64,000 nt of DNA from an uncultured Bizionia sp. (lineage in GTDB: Bacteria; Bacteroidota; Bacteroidia; Flavobacteriales; Flavobacteriaceae), in assembly GCA_947496215.1 (NCBI GenBank), contig CANMCF010000011.1, forward strand, positions 1 through 64,000. Direction: 5' to 3'. This document shows, in pieces, positions 25,330 through 34,376 of this stretch. Under the pieces are notes generated by a model. It searched no databases, was not told where the DNA came from, and saw nothing but the letters and a program-made list of their open reading frames with translations. The stretch's first letter is position 1, and every line of letters begins with the position of its first letter. The translations under genes were made by a program, and so were the position numbers.

Positions 25330-25416
25330 AACGTCAAAGGTGATATGAAATCGTTTTAATGTTTTATATTAATAGTTAAACGAAGTTAGTTGATTTCTTT
25401 TACAAAGTCAATAGGG
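25330..25416. repeat. 87-bp dispersed repeat, copy B
   Basis: Partner of 22547-22633 with 6 substitutions and no indels, in direct orientation. It ends 52 bases before the start of the membrane-protein gene. The surrounding 25118-25468 intergenic region holds nothing else recognisable. Confidence 0.85.
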
Positions 25417-25468
25417 CATTGTAACGTTTTCAAGAATGGGCATACCCATAAAGTAGAGCCATTCGCCT

Positions 25469-26866
25469 ATGAAATTCAAAAGACGCTTTTACGATACCGA
25501 GGTAAATTTCAAGGGAGTTTCCAAACAGCGACTCGTCTTGTCCATTCTAGTAGGTATATGTTCTGCATTTGCCATTTATAGTGGTTTTTACGTGTTGAGG
25601 GAAACTTTTAGAGTAATGTCCTTTGGGGCGCCAAACATTGTTAGTGAGGCCAACAGGGACTTTTACAATCTGTTTTTTGCTTCCTTGTCAGTGATTTTGG
25701 GGAATTCTATCGCCATTGCCTTTTTGTTGAGTAGTCCACAATCTATTCTTTCGAGAAGAAACATAAAGAGGCATAGCATTATTAATGATCAAGTTGCACT
25801 GAATGGAACTTTCATGTTTTGGTTTGGAAAAATAGGATTGGTATTAGGTGTCCTGTCCACAAACTATTTGGATTTTCCTTATCTACCTTATTTTCAAATA
25901 CCCTTTATCTTGCTGATTGGCGTAATGTACTTGGAAACTTGGAAAACTCTGTTAATCGTGCTAGGGAAAAGGAAATACAAGTGGTTTGCCATTCATTTTG
26001 TGAGTCTAGCCATTCTGGCCTTTGGTTTGTCTAAAATTAATGTTGTCGATTATAAATCGATGGATGAGTCGGCTTTAAACGAGTATTCCAACTATGAATT
26101 TCCAGTAAGCTTATTTTATGACAATGAGAGAGATTATTACGGGCGTTATGAAGTTAATTTTACACTTACTTCGGATTCCAATGGAGATCTACTCATCATC
26201 AATGGTGATGGAAAACGAATATACTTAAATCAAGTTGGTAGTGATGTTTCAAAGTATAAAAATTATGTGAGAGAAGATGCTATCTCTAAATTGACTGTTG
26301 TCCTTTTTGCAGACAAAGACATTGAATTAAAGCACATAAAGTACTTTGAGGCAGAGTTGTTCATTTATAATCAATTGAAAATAAGATATCTGATTCATAA
26401 TCCCAATACAGTGAATCAGCGTTTTGTGAACAGAAGCTTTGAACGAAGCTTGCTTCCTTTTACATTGGATTTCATGAAAGCAACAGATATTCCCTTGCCA
26501 CCACCTCCACCACATCTATGGACGGAATTTGAAGCAGTGTATACGGATACGGTAAGAGTGGATGTAGGTAACAAAGTCAAGTTTGATGAAGCGTTTGTAA
26601 CAAACAACCTATTGATCTCAAGATTTGAAGAACTCATAAATGCGGATACCGGTTTTGAATATTACTTTTCAAAGAATGCGACCTATCAAGATTACATTAC
26701 CGTGCTTTCAGCTCACTTCAAAGCTGCCAATAACGTTCGACAAGACAATGCTTCAAAGGGGTTTGACATATCCAAGGATAGATACAGGTTCACAGAGGAA
26801 CAAAAAAGGGAATTATGGGAATTAAAAGAGAAATACCCCATTTTGGCAATAGATAAAATAAATTGA
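25469..26866 (+). CDS. Multi-pass membrane protein of unknown function
   Basis: The protein has 465 residues. About five hydrophobic helices lie at roughly 22-43, 69-89, 113-130, 143-164 and 171-186, followed by a soluble domain of about 270 residues. Within that domain, SNGDLLIINGDGKRIYLNQVG and AISKLTVVLFADKDIELKHI faintly recall the ExbD periplasmic fold, but this is weak. A proline run (PLPPPPP, about 348) separates it from a helical, charged C-terminus. I do not recognise a family. The nearness of a TonB_C lipoprotein makes an envelope role plausible. The ATG at 25469 is directly upstream of the first basic segment (KFKRRF). Confidence 0.65.
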   Translation: MKFKRRFYDTEVNFKGVSKQRLVLSILVGICSAFAIYSGFYVLRETFRVMSFGAPNIVSEANRDFYNLFFASLSVILGNSIAIAFLLSSPQSILSRRNIKRHSIINDQVALNGTFMFWFGKIGLVLGVLSTNYLDFPYLPYFQIPFILLIGVMYLETWKTLLIVLGKRKYKWFAIHFVSLAILAFGLSKINVVDYKSMDESALNEYSNYEFPVSLFYDNERDYYGRYEVNFTLTSDSNGDLLIINGDGKRIYLNQVGSDVSKYKNYVREDAISKLTVVLFADKDIELKHIKYFEAELFIYNQLKIRYLIHNPNTVNQRFVNRSFERSLLPFTLDFMKATDIPLPPPPPHLWTEFEAVYTDTVRVDVGNKVKFDEAFVTNNLLISRFEELINADTGFEYYFSKNATYQDYITVLSAHFKAANNVRQDNASKGFDISKDRYRFTEEQKRELWELKEKYPILAIDKIN

Positions 26867-26987
26867 ACCCACAATGTAATAAAGGAGATTTGCCAACGTT
26901 TGTATGCATAACTAAACCAAAACTCCCAATACCCATAGAAGCATAATTACGTTTTATTTCATTCATTTAATCAAAAATCCAACTTTT

Positions 26988-27638
26988 ATGAAACGTATTA
27001 TCTTATCATTATGTGCCATTGCATTTATTTTTTCTTGTTCCAACGACGATGACGGGAATTGTGAAACAGGAGGGACCCAAGCTAGCAATTTCTATGCCTT
27101 GACAGTCGGTAACTCATGGGTGTACAAAAACTACATCTACAACACAAGTACCGAAGAATATGATTATTCTGGTGTAATAGACTCTGTGGAGGTTGTTGGC
27201 ACTCAGGAAGCAAATGGCAATACCTATTTCGAGTTCAAGACGCTTACTTCAGGGAACGATGACAATAACCCGCTACTTAATGTCAATGGGGAACGTACAG
27301 AGTTGTTGAGGGATTCTTTGGGTTACCTAGTTTGGGAGACAGGAGCGATTAAATTCACAAACAATGATTTTTCCGAACGTCTTCTGAATGAACAGGATTG
27401 GGGCAACACATATGAAACCTTGCAGCAAGGAACCAGTGAGTTTATTGTAGAGGCAGGAAACTTCACTAGTATAAATTCCCATCGCTATGCCAAAAGCAAC
27501 CCAGATGGCACATTGCTTCCTGGGTTGGACAACATCTATTACTCGGATGGTGTAGGGTTTGTCTACGAAACCATATCATTTGTTTCTTCGAACATACCTA
27601 GGATTCAAAGGCGATTGGACTCTTACTCAGTACAGTAG
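26988..27638 (+). CDS. Hypothetical lipoprotein
   Basis: The protein has 216 residues. The lipoprotein signal (MKRIILSLCAIAFIFSC) has lipobox I-F-S-C at Cys17, followed by SNDDDGN. This acidic stretch matches the lipoprotein surface-export signal known in Flavobacteriia and Bacteroides. The mature part contains GNSWVYKNYIYN and alternating beta-like segments, as in many Bacteroidota lipoproteins of unknown function. No catalytic motif is visible. It is preceded by a 121-base gap and is not clearly in an operon. Confidence 0.75.
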   Translation: MKRIILSLCAIAFIFSCSNDDDGNCETGGTQASNFYALTVGNSWVYKNYIYNTSTEEYDYSGVIDSVEVVGTQEANGNTYFEFKTLTSGNDDNNPLLNVNGERTELLRDSLGYLVWETGAIKFTNNDFSERLLNEQDWGNTYETLQQGTSEFIVEAGNFTSINSHRYAKSNPDGTLLPGLDNIYYSDGVGFVYETISFVSSNIPRIQRRLDSYSVQ

Positions 27639-27783
27639 GTTCATAAGGGGAGAGAATGATTTATACATTCTTGAAATTAATCCTGAAAGGATGGGAATTT
27701 GGCAAGGATATTGTGAAAATTTATGCTAAATATTAAATATATATTATAAAATCATATATTTAAGCATTCTTTTGCCCCTTGAA

Positions 27784-29775
27784 ATGAATTACTTAGAAGC
27801 ACATTTAGCAATAGTCAAACATCTTGTAGAGCATACTTTCAAGTATACCTACAAGAAAAATAGCATTGAGGATATTTTGTGGGATGTGGTCTCCAATTGT
27901 GTCAAACTTCTGGACTTGGAGGATTGCGTAATCTATCTTTTCGACAAAAAAAACAATAGGCTGGTTCAAAAGGTGGCCTATGGTCCGAAAGTACTTGATC
28001 CAGGTATGATAGCAAATCCCATCTATTTGGAGATGGGGGAAGGAATAGTTGGTTATGTAGGCCAATCAGGTATGGCAGAGATAGTGGGGGATTGCACCAA
28101 AGATTCCAGATACATCGTAGATGACATATCGAGAAATTCGGAAATTGCCGTACCCTTGATTTTAGATGGAGAGCTGATAGGTGTAATAGATTCCGAGCAT
28201 TCTGAAAAGCATTTTTTCCAACAAGAACACTTGGACATTTTAAAGAGCGTTTCGTCAATTTGTGCGATTAAAATAGCAGAAATACAAGCCAATCAAAAAA
28301 ATGAGGTCTTGGCTCGTTTCTTCAATGAGACGTCGCAGCCTACCTTGAGGATAGATAGGTTCGGGTATGTATTAAATAGGAATAGAGCGTCGGAAGAATT
28401 GTTGAGACAATGGCATATGACGAACAATAAAATATGCGATGCGGACGTATTGGAATTTATAGAGCAGGTAGTAAAAAACAACATCGAGGATACCAGGGAG
28501 ATAACATTGGGGAAGGAAACCTATAATTTGCGGTTTTATCCTATTTCCGATAGGGATTACGTAAATGTATACTCCAGTAACATCACAGCTTTGAAAAATG
28601 CCAAGTTGGAAGCAGAAAAGGCAAATGAGATAAAGGACAAGTTCCTATCCGTGATAAGTCATGAGATAAGAACGCCTTTAAATGCAATCATAGGAACATT
28701 GAACTTGCTCAAATCCGAAAGCCCAAACCCAAAGCAAATGGAGTATTTGAAAATTACGGATTATGCAAGCGACAAGCTATTGAAATTGTTAAGCAATGTT
28801 TTGGATGTCGAAAAGATAAAAGCAAACAAGCTTCAAGTAGAAAATGTACATTTCAACCTAAGGACGTTACTGAAAAACTTGAAGAATGCTTTTGCCTTCG
28901 ATACACATTCGCAAAACAACAATTTGGAGTTTGTTATTGATGACGAGATCAATCAAAGCTTTTGCGGAGATGAGACGAAACTATATCAGGTTTTGATAAA
29001 CTTGTTGAACAATGCCATAAAATTCACAAAGAATGGAAATATTTTCTTTAGGGCAAGCAAGGAGGAAGTCATAAAGGACGTCTGTAAAATGAAATTTGAA
29101 ATCTCCGATACTGGAATAGGCATTCCCGAAGACAAGTTGGAAAGTATCTTCAATCCATTTCAGCAAGCAGAAAGCTCAATCACAAGGCGATTTGGGGGTA
29201 CAGGCCTAGGGTTGTCCATAGCCAAGGATTTGGTTAAGATGCTAGGTGGGGATCTAAGCGTTAAAAGTGTGGAAGGAGAAGGAACGACATTCATAGTCTT
29301 GTTGGATTTGACTTTGAGTAAGAACGATACAAGTAATGAGAGCACAAAGCCTTTTGATTTCGATCCAGAGACACTGAAAGGGGTCAAGGTGCTTTTGGTG
29401 GATGACAATAAGATAAACCTAAAGATAGGGGAACAATTTTTGAAGAAGTGGGGAGCAACGATTGTGATGGCCGAAAATGGAGCAGAGGCAATAAACATAT
29501 TTGAGAACAATGAATTGGATTTGATCTTAATGGATATTCATATGCCGATATGCAATGGATATGAAGCTACCAAAAAAATTAGGTCAAGCAACAGGCTGAA
29601 TAGCAATTTGCCAATTGTGGCCATAACTGCGGATATAACAAAACATAGTCAAACACTGGCCAAGGCAGTAGGTATGAATGCCATAATATCCAAACCCTAC
29701 AAACCTAAAATGTTCATAGATCAGGTGACAAGTGTCTTGCTTAAGGCGGATAAGATGTTCCCACATTTTAAATGA
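27784..29775 (+). CDS. Hybrid histidine kinase (GAF-HisKA-HATPase-REC)
   Basis: The protein has 663 residues from the ATG at 27784; the TTG 12 bases upstream is a poorer start. A GAF domain at about 20-170 (YLEMGEGIVGYVGQSGMAEI, SEIAVPLILDGELIGVID) is followed by a PAS-like linker. HisKA has the phosphorylated H293 (SHEIRTPLNAIIG). HATPase_c has N and G boxes (LINLLNNAIKFT, DTGIGIPEDKL, FGGTGLGLSI). A receiver domain has D584 (LILMDIHMP) and acidic DD (VDDNK). No transmembrane helix is present, so it is a cytosolic sensor. The GAF ligand is unknown. No response regulator gene is adjacent, so phosphate may go to a distant partner. Its 3' end overlaps the converging paiB-like gene by 8 bases. 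Confidence 0.92.
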   Translation: MNYLEAHLAIVKHLVEHTFKYTYKKNSIEDILWDVVSNCVKLLDLEDCVIYLFDKKNNRLVQKVAYGPKVLDPGMIANPIYLEMGEGIVGYVGQSGMAEIVGDCTKDSRYIVDDISRNSEIAVPLILDGELIGVIDSEHSEKHFFQQEHLDILKSVSSICAIKIAEIQANQKNEVLARFFNETSQPTLRIDRFGYVLNRNRASEELLRQWHMTNNKICDADVLEFIEQVVKNNIEDTREITLGKETYNLRFYPISDRDYVNVYSSNITALKNAKLEAEKANEIKDKFLSVISHEIRTPLNAIIGTLNLLKSESPNPKQMEYLKITDYASDKLLKLLSNVLDVEKIKANKLQVENVHFNLRTLLKNLKNAFAFDTHSQNNNLEFVIDDEINQSFCGDETKLYQVLINLLNNAIKFTKNGNIFFRASKEEVIKDVCKMKFEISDTGIGIPEDKLESIFNPFQQAESSITRRFGGTGLGLSIAKDLVKMLGGDLSVKSVEGEGTTFIVLLDLTLSKNDTSNESTKPFDFDPETLKGVKVLLVDDNKINLKIGEQFLKKWGATIVMAENGAEAINIFENNELDLILMDIHMPICNGYEATKKIRSSNRLNSNLPIVAITADITKHSQTLAKAVGMNAIISKPYKPKMFIDQVTSVLLKADKMFPHFK

Positions 29776-30361
29776 CCCTATCCAAAAAACTTTTTATGCT
29801 TTCCTGATTGGCGCGAATCAATTCTTCTTTTGCATTTGCAATGTCACTAGGTTTTTTGTCTTGAGAAAGCTTGAACTTACCTTCCCAATGTGTAATGTTA
29901 ATTTGGAAACCTTTAATGTAGTCAACTAGAGCATCCATTCTTGAATCGTCCATTTTTAACTCATATCCATGATCTGGACGTTCCAGGAAATTCGTCATTT
30001 TCACAATTGTATGTTTAATGGCTTCAGAATCTTCAATGGCTGTAGCCTTGCCTTTCAAGTGTACCTTAATGTAATTCCAAGTAGGTAATTGCTTGGTTCC
30101 ATATATGCTAGGGGAAATGTAGCATTGTGGTCCTGAGAACAATATGGTGACGTCGTTGCCGTCTTTTAGCAATTCTGCGTGAGGATTGAATTTATCGATA
30201 TGTCCTATCAGGTTGCCGTCTTCGTTATATATCAAAGGTAGGTGCGTAATGATTGGATTATTGTCCTTAACCGAAACAATTGTGGCCAAAGGGTAGTTTT
30301 CAATGACATCTATCATATGATTGATGTCATTGTCTTGATGATGTTTAGGAGGGTAATTCAT
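29768..30361 (-). CDS. FMN-binding negative transcriptional regulator (PaiB-like)
   Basis: The protein has 197 residues. It starts MNYPPKHH, with IDVIENYPLATIVSV, ITHLPLIYN, IGHIDKFNPHAELL, YISPSIYG and VPTWNY-type (LPTWNYIKVHLKG) segments, all typical of the PaiB/FMN-binding split-barrel family. Bacillus PaiB affects sporulation and protease gene expression; whether this homologue binds DNA is unknown, and some members are simple flavoproteins. It is convergent with the hybrid kinase, overlapping it by 8 bases, and 34 bases downstream of the DUF1569 gene on the same strand, so the two may be co-transcribed. Confidence 0.88.
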   Translation of the reverse strand: MNYPPKHHQDNDINHMIDVIENYPLATIVSVKDNNPIITHLPLIYNEDGNLIGHIDKFNPHAELLKDGNDVTILFSGPQCYISPSIYGTKQLPTWNYIKVHLKGKATAIEDSEAIKHTIVKMTNFLERPDHGYELKMDDSRMDALVDYIKGFQINITHWEGKFKLSQDKKPSDIANAKEELIRANQESIKSFLDRVI

Positions 30362-30395
30362 TTAAAGGATGATGTAAATGGGTGAAAAACGATTG

Positions 30396-30839
30396 CTAAA
30401 CTCCAAACTGTTTTAAATGGTGATCCAAATGCTTGTATTGCATTTGCCCCCATTGTTGGGCAGTAAACTCGCCAAAGATGGGATGGGCTTGCCATTCGGT
30501 TTTGTTTTTATGTTCATGAAGTTCCATGACAAGCTCTAACAGTTGCTCTTTTTCTTTCTTGAAATCCTTGTCGTCAAGAACTTTCAGTGGCGGGGCCGTC
30601 GGTAGGTTTTTTCGCCAAGGTTTGTCATTGTACAACGATTTTTTAAAAAAGGTCTTGACAATCCAATTGGGTTTTAACTTATAATCCTTTTTTTGCATCA
30701 TGATGTTCAATGGGGCTTGACAATGATGTGCCATCTGTCCAATAGTCATCTTTCCCCATAGAGGAGATGTGCCTTCGTCTAAATTTTGAATTCTTTTTAG
30801 TATCTCATTATGAGAGTCATCTTTGAGAATGGATTGCAT
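30396..30839 (-). CDS. DUF1569 (DinB-like) protein
   Basis: The protein has 147 residues from the ATG at 30839; the longer frame to 30905 adds a non-conserved stretch. MTIGQMAHHCQAPLNIMM near the N-terminus and MQYKHLDHHLKQFG at the C-terminus supply the His residues that bind a metal in the DinB/YfiT-like four-helix superfamily. Other family features are PLWGKM and AHPIFGEFTAQQWG. Its substrate is unknown; relatives include thiol-dependent transferases. It likely forms a two-gene unit with the PaiB-like gene. Confidence 0.85.
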   Translation of the reverse strand: MQSILKDDSHNEILKRIQNLDEGTSPLWGKMTIGQMAHHCQAPLNIMMQKKDYKLKPNWIVKTFFKKSLYNDKPWRKNLPTAPPLKVLDDKDFKKEKEQLLELVMELHEHKNKTEWQAHPIFGEFTAQQWGQMQYKHLDHHLKQFGV

Positions 30840-31021
30840 ATAACCAATGATTAAATAATTGCTTCTGAAATTTACAATATATATCTTTAATGAAAGATGT
30901 CTCAACCCTAATTTTTTCCTTCCAAGGATAGAATCGAGGTTACTAGATCAAGTTCAAATAAATTGTGCATTAATACCACTTATTCAGCTAATGATTTGGA
31001 GACATTTTCTATATTTACTAA

Positions 31022-31720
31022 ATGCATAAAGAATTATCGTCATTTTCAATAAAAAACTGGTCGGAAGATGATCAACCACGAGAAAAATTACTCAACAAGG
31101 GGAAGTCGGCACTAAGTGATGCCGAATTGGTTGCCATTTTAATAGGATCAGGAAACAGAGAGGAAAGTGCCGTAGATTTGTGCAAGCGCATACTTGCTAC
31201 GACCAATAACAATTTGGGCGAGCTGGGAAAGCTTACCACCAAGCAACTAACGGCATTCAAGGGAATTGGGGAAGCCAAGGCCGTTTCCATAATGGCAGCT
31301 TTGGAATTGGGTAGAAGGAGGAGAGGAAGTGAAGCTTTGGAGCGTAAGAAAATCACTTCCAGCAAATCGGTTTTCGAATTGTTGCAACCCATCATAGGGG
31401 AATTGCCCCACGAAGAGTTTTGGATAGTCTATTTAAACAACTCCAACAAGGTCATTCAGAAAAATCAATTGAGTAAAGGTGGGATTACAGGTACATTGGT
31501 AGATGTGCGCCTAGCACTCAAAACCGCATTGGAAGTAGGAGCCACAGGAATCTTATTGGCTCATAATCATCCTTCCGGAAATCTAAACCCAAGTAAGGCA
31601 GATAGGGAATTAACCCAAAAGTTGAAAATAGCTTCAGAAAGTTTGGACATAAAGGTATTGGATCACATAATAATCACGGAAAAAGCATACTTTAGTTTTG
31701 CAGACGATGGCATCTTATGA
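31022..31720 (+). CDS. radC: RadC-family JAB-domain protein
   Basis: The protein has 232 residues. The N-terminal region (IKNWSEDDQPREKLLNKGKSALSDAELVAILI) and a helix-hairpin-helix (LTAFKGIGEAKAVSIMAALELGRR) precede a JAB/MPN metal-binding domain with H181, H183 (LAHNHPSGN) and D194. RadC was named for a repair phenotype that later work did not support; its real role, perhaps in DNA processing, remains unclear. The gene is divergent from the DUF1569 gene. Confidence 0.92.
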   Translation: MHKELSSFSIKNWSEDDQPREKLLNKGKSALSDAELVAILIGSGNREESAVDLCKRILATTNNNLGELGKLTTKQLTAFKGIGEAKAVSIMAALELGRRRRGSEALERKKITSSKSVFELLQPIIGELPHEEFWIVYLNNSNKVIQKNQLSKGGITGTLVDVRLALKTALEVGATGILLAHNHPSGNLNPSKADRELTQKLKIASESLDIKVLDHIIITEKAYFSFADDGIL

Positions 31721-31725
31721 AATTA

Positions 31726-31752
31726 TTGATTTCCACATATTTGTTATTTTTG
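31726..31752 (+). promoter_or_regulatory. Predicted promoter of the deacetylase-nucleotidase operon
   Basis: TTG at 31726-31728, 16-base spacer, TATTTTTG at 31745-31752. It fits the Bacteroidota promoter consensus with a slightly short spacer and lies 35 bases before the ATG at 31788. Confidence 0.55.
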
Positions 31753-31787
31753 AAAAGAATTGAGATTGTCCATAACAAATTGAATCT

Positions 31788-33089
31788 ATGCTTTTAGTTT
31801 ATTCTCATAAGATAACTCCAAGGTTAAAGTACACATTTAAACAAATATGTACTAGAATACTAGGGGTCCCTGTTCGGTTTACTACGACCATAGAGGATTT
31901 TATAGCTCATGACAGCTTAAAAATGTCCTATGCAAGACAGCCACTTAGCAATGAGGTATTTATTCGTTCTCATGAATTGCTATTTGAACAAGGATTGAAC
32001 GATTTGGATATAAAAGTCACGGATTGGGAAAATACCAAATGCTTTTTCCCAAATGGTGGACAAAGTGCATTGCCATTCGATATTTTTGCAGCTTCTTTTT
32101 ACTTGTTGAGTCGTTATGAGGAATATCTACCGCATGTAAAGGACGAATATGGACGTTTTATGGCAGAAGATAGTTTGGCCTTCAAATACGGTTTTTTACA
32201 GCAACCGGTCGTAGATGTTTGGGCTTATAAATTTAAAGATCTTTTAAAGAAGCAATATCCAGATTTTGAGTTCCCAGAACGACATTACAATATTTCTCCG
32301 GTAATAGATGTGCCAGTTGCATATACCTACAAGCTAAAAGGCGTCATACGGACCATAGGAGGAACGATCAAGGATTTTTTTAGCTTTAGATTCAGGGAAT
32401 TGTATACTAGGTATGCTGTGTTGTTTGGATTGCAAAACGATCCTTTCGATACCTTCAAATACATTATAAACAGACAAAGGCAAACCAAGTTCAAGTTTGT
32501 CGTTTTCTTTTTGATAGGGGATTTGTCTACCTATGATAAAAACATAAACGTACAAAAGCGAAAGTTCATATCGTTGATAAAGCAAGTTTCGGATTATTGT
32601 AGGATAGGATTGAAGGCTAGTTATTTTGCCTTGGAGAACAAAGCCATGCTCAAGAAGGAAAAATTGAGATTGGAGTCCATTACAAACAGTTCGCTCTCGG
32701 CATCCAGACAATCATTTTCAAAATTGAATCTTCCCGAATCATACAGGAACTTGGTGGAATTGGAAATTCCGGACGACTACACCATGGGTTACATAAACCA
32801 CATAGGTTTTAGAGCTGGAACTTGTACTCCTTTTTTCTTTTACGATTTGGATTACGAAATACAAACACCATTACGTATCAATACATACCATTTGCTGGAT
32901 TATGCATTGTTGAAAACACATTCTTTGTTGGACAAGAAATTAATGTTGAACAGGATTATTGCTGAGGTAAGACAAGTAAATGGAACATTTGTATCCGTTT
33001 TTCACAACTATACGTTTAGTAGCATCGAAACGTGGAAAGGCTATAAAGAATTATTTAACATCATTATAGAATCGACTAATGAAGAATAA
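31788..33089 (+). CDS. Polysaccharide deacetylase family protein (DUF7033-type)
   Basis: The protein has 433 residues. The N-terminal part (LLVYSHKITPRLKYTFKQIC) and FDIFAASFYLLSRYEEYLP fit the DUF7033 region. It is followed by a deacetylase-like NodB fold that has diverged: the usual DxD pair is reduced to VIDVPVAYTYK, and there are IGLKASYFALENKAMLKKEK and MGYINHIGFRAGTC motifs. Family members are thought to act on surface or exported polysaccharides, but catalysis is unproved, and the loss of one Asp could mean altered activity. It overlaps the next gene by 11 bases, so the two are translationally coupled. Confidence 0.78.
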   Translation: MLLVYSHKITPRLKYTFKQICTRILGVPVRFTTTIEDFIAHDSLKMSYARQPLSNEVFIRSHELLFEQGLNDLDIKVTDWENTKCFFPNGGQSALPFDIFAASFYLLSRYEEYLPHVKDEYGRFMAEDSLAFKYGFLQQPVVDVWAYKFKDLLKKQYPDFEFPERHYNISPVIDVPVAYTYKLKGVIRTIGGTIKDFFSFRFRELYTRYAVLFGLQNDPFDTFKYIINRQRQTKFKFVVFFLIGDLSTYDKNINVQKRKFISLIKQVSDYCRIGLKASYFALENKAMLKKEKLRLESITNSSLSASRQSFSKLNLPESYRNLVELEIPDDYTMGYINHIGFRAGTCTPFFFYDLDYEIQTPLRINTYHLLDYALLKTHSLLDKKLMLNRIIAEVRQVNGTFVSVFHNYTFSSIETWKGYKELFNIIIESTNEE

Positions 33090-33765
33090 AATAACCGATA
33101 TATTTTTTGATTTGGATCATACACTTTGGGATTTTGATAGGAATTCCGCACTAACCTTTGATTTGATTTTCAAAATAAATGATGTCAATGTTCCCTTGCA
33201 TTCATTTTTGGAATACTATGAGCCAATAAACCTAAAGTATTGGAAGCTATATAGAGAAGAGGAAATAAGTAAGGAGGAATTGAGATTCAGTCGATTGAAT
33301 GAAACGTTTAGTGCAATAGACATGGAGATTGGTGATGATGTCATAAATAAACTATCTGAAGACTACATAGCATATTTGACCACGCATAACCATATTTTTG
33401 ACGGTGCCATCGAGCTTTTGGAATATTTGAAACCCAATTACAGATTACATATCATAACCAATGGTTTTGAAGAAGTACAACAGTATAAATTGGAAAAATC
33501 CAAAATCGCACATTACTTTGAAACCGTTACGAATTCAGAGATGGTAGGTGTAAAAAAACCTAACCCCAAAATGTTTCATTTTGCATTGGACTTGGCGAAG
33601 ACATCAAAAGAAAAAAGCATAATGATTGGTGACAACTATGAAGCAGATATACTAGGAGCTCTGAATGTAGGATTGGATGCCATTTGTTTCAATTATCATA
33701 ATGAGAAAATAGATTCTACCATAAAACAAGTCAAGGCTTTAGAGGAAATAAAACGCTTTTTTTGA
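33079..33765 (+). CDS. YjjG-type noncanonical pyrimidine nucleotidase (HAD)
   Basis: The protein has 228 residues. HAD motif I is DLDHT with D11 and D13; motif II is IITNG; the motif III lysine lies in GVKKPNPKMF; motif IV is MIGDNYEADILGA. The sequence start (ITDIFFDLDHTLWDFDRNSA) is characteristic of the YjjG subfamily, which dephosphorylates nucleoside monophosphates, including noncanonical pyrimidines, and so keeps damaged bases out of DNA. It is a soluble cytosolic enzyme. The start overlaps the preceding gene. Confidence 0.9.
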   Translation: MKNKITDIFFDLDHTLWDFDRNSALTFDLIFKINDVNVPLHSFLEYYEPINLKYWKLYREEEISKEELRFSRLNETFSAIDMEIGDDVINKLSEDYIAYLTTHNHIFDGAIELLEYLKPNYRLHIITNGFEEVQQYKLEKSKIAHYFETVTNSEMVGVKKPNPKMFHFALDLAKTSKEKSIMIGDNYEADILGALNVGLDAICFNYHNEKIDSTIKQVKALEEIKRFF

Positions 33766-33806
33766 TAATAACACGAGTTATTTGACGTTTTTATAAGAAA
33801 ATAGTT

Positions 33807-34376
33807 ATGAAAACGTTAAAATGCATATTTTTTCACGCTGTTTTGTGCTTTGTGACTATTTCGTGTGTGAAAAATGTGGATTTTGACCAAGCAGAAGGCA
33901 TCGTACTTACTCCAACCATCGAATCCAGCTTGCTCTTTTTTGATGAGCCAGCACCCTCTTTTATTAACGAAAATGGATCTGAAGTAGCATTTGTAACAGA
34001 TTCAGTAGTTGTAGAAGTTTTCAATGGCGGGTTTGTAAGAGACAATTTAAAGAAGTCAATTCTTCAGTTTGAAGCTATCAATACAATAGATAGAGCTTAC
34101 GAAGCAAAGGTTGATTTTTTAAATGATGCTGATGAACTCCAGTATACATTGCTCTTCAATATTCCGACAGCTGTAAACAACCAAGAAATCTTGGTTGAAC
34201 AAGAAGAGATTTTCGAAGGTGATAATTTAGAGGCTATCAAAGCGACAAATAAATTGGCATTGACGTTAACGATATTTTCAAGTACAGATGGTTCGTCCCT
34301 TGATGAAGACTCATTGGGTGCATTGCGTTTTCGCTCAAAAGGAACATTCTTTTTTAACATAGACACATCCGAATGA
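33807..34376 (+). CDS. Hypothetical lipoprotein
   Basis: The protein has 189 residues. The signal ends in lipobox T-I-S-C (Cys20). The mature part is acidic and beta-rich with no known motif. It sits between the YjjG gene and the DUF5723 gene and overlaps the latter by four bases (ATGA), so it is part of one operon and may work with that outer membrane protein. Confidence 0.75.
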   Translation: MKTLKCIFFHAVLCFVTISCVKNVDFDQAEGIVLTPTIESSLLFFDEPAPSFINENGSEVAFVTDSVVVEVFNGGFVRDNLKKSILQFEAINTIDRAYEAKVDFLNDADELQYTLLFNIPTAVNNQEILVEQEEIFEGDNLEAIKATNKLALTLTIFSSTDGSSLDEDSLGALRFRSKGTFFFNIDTSE

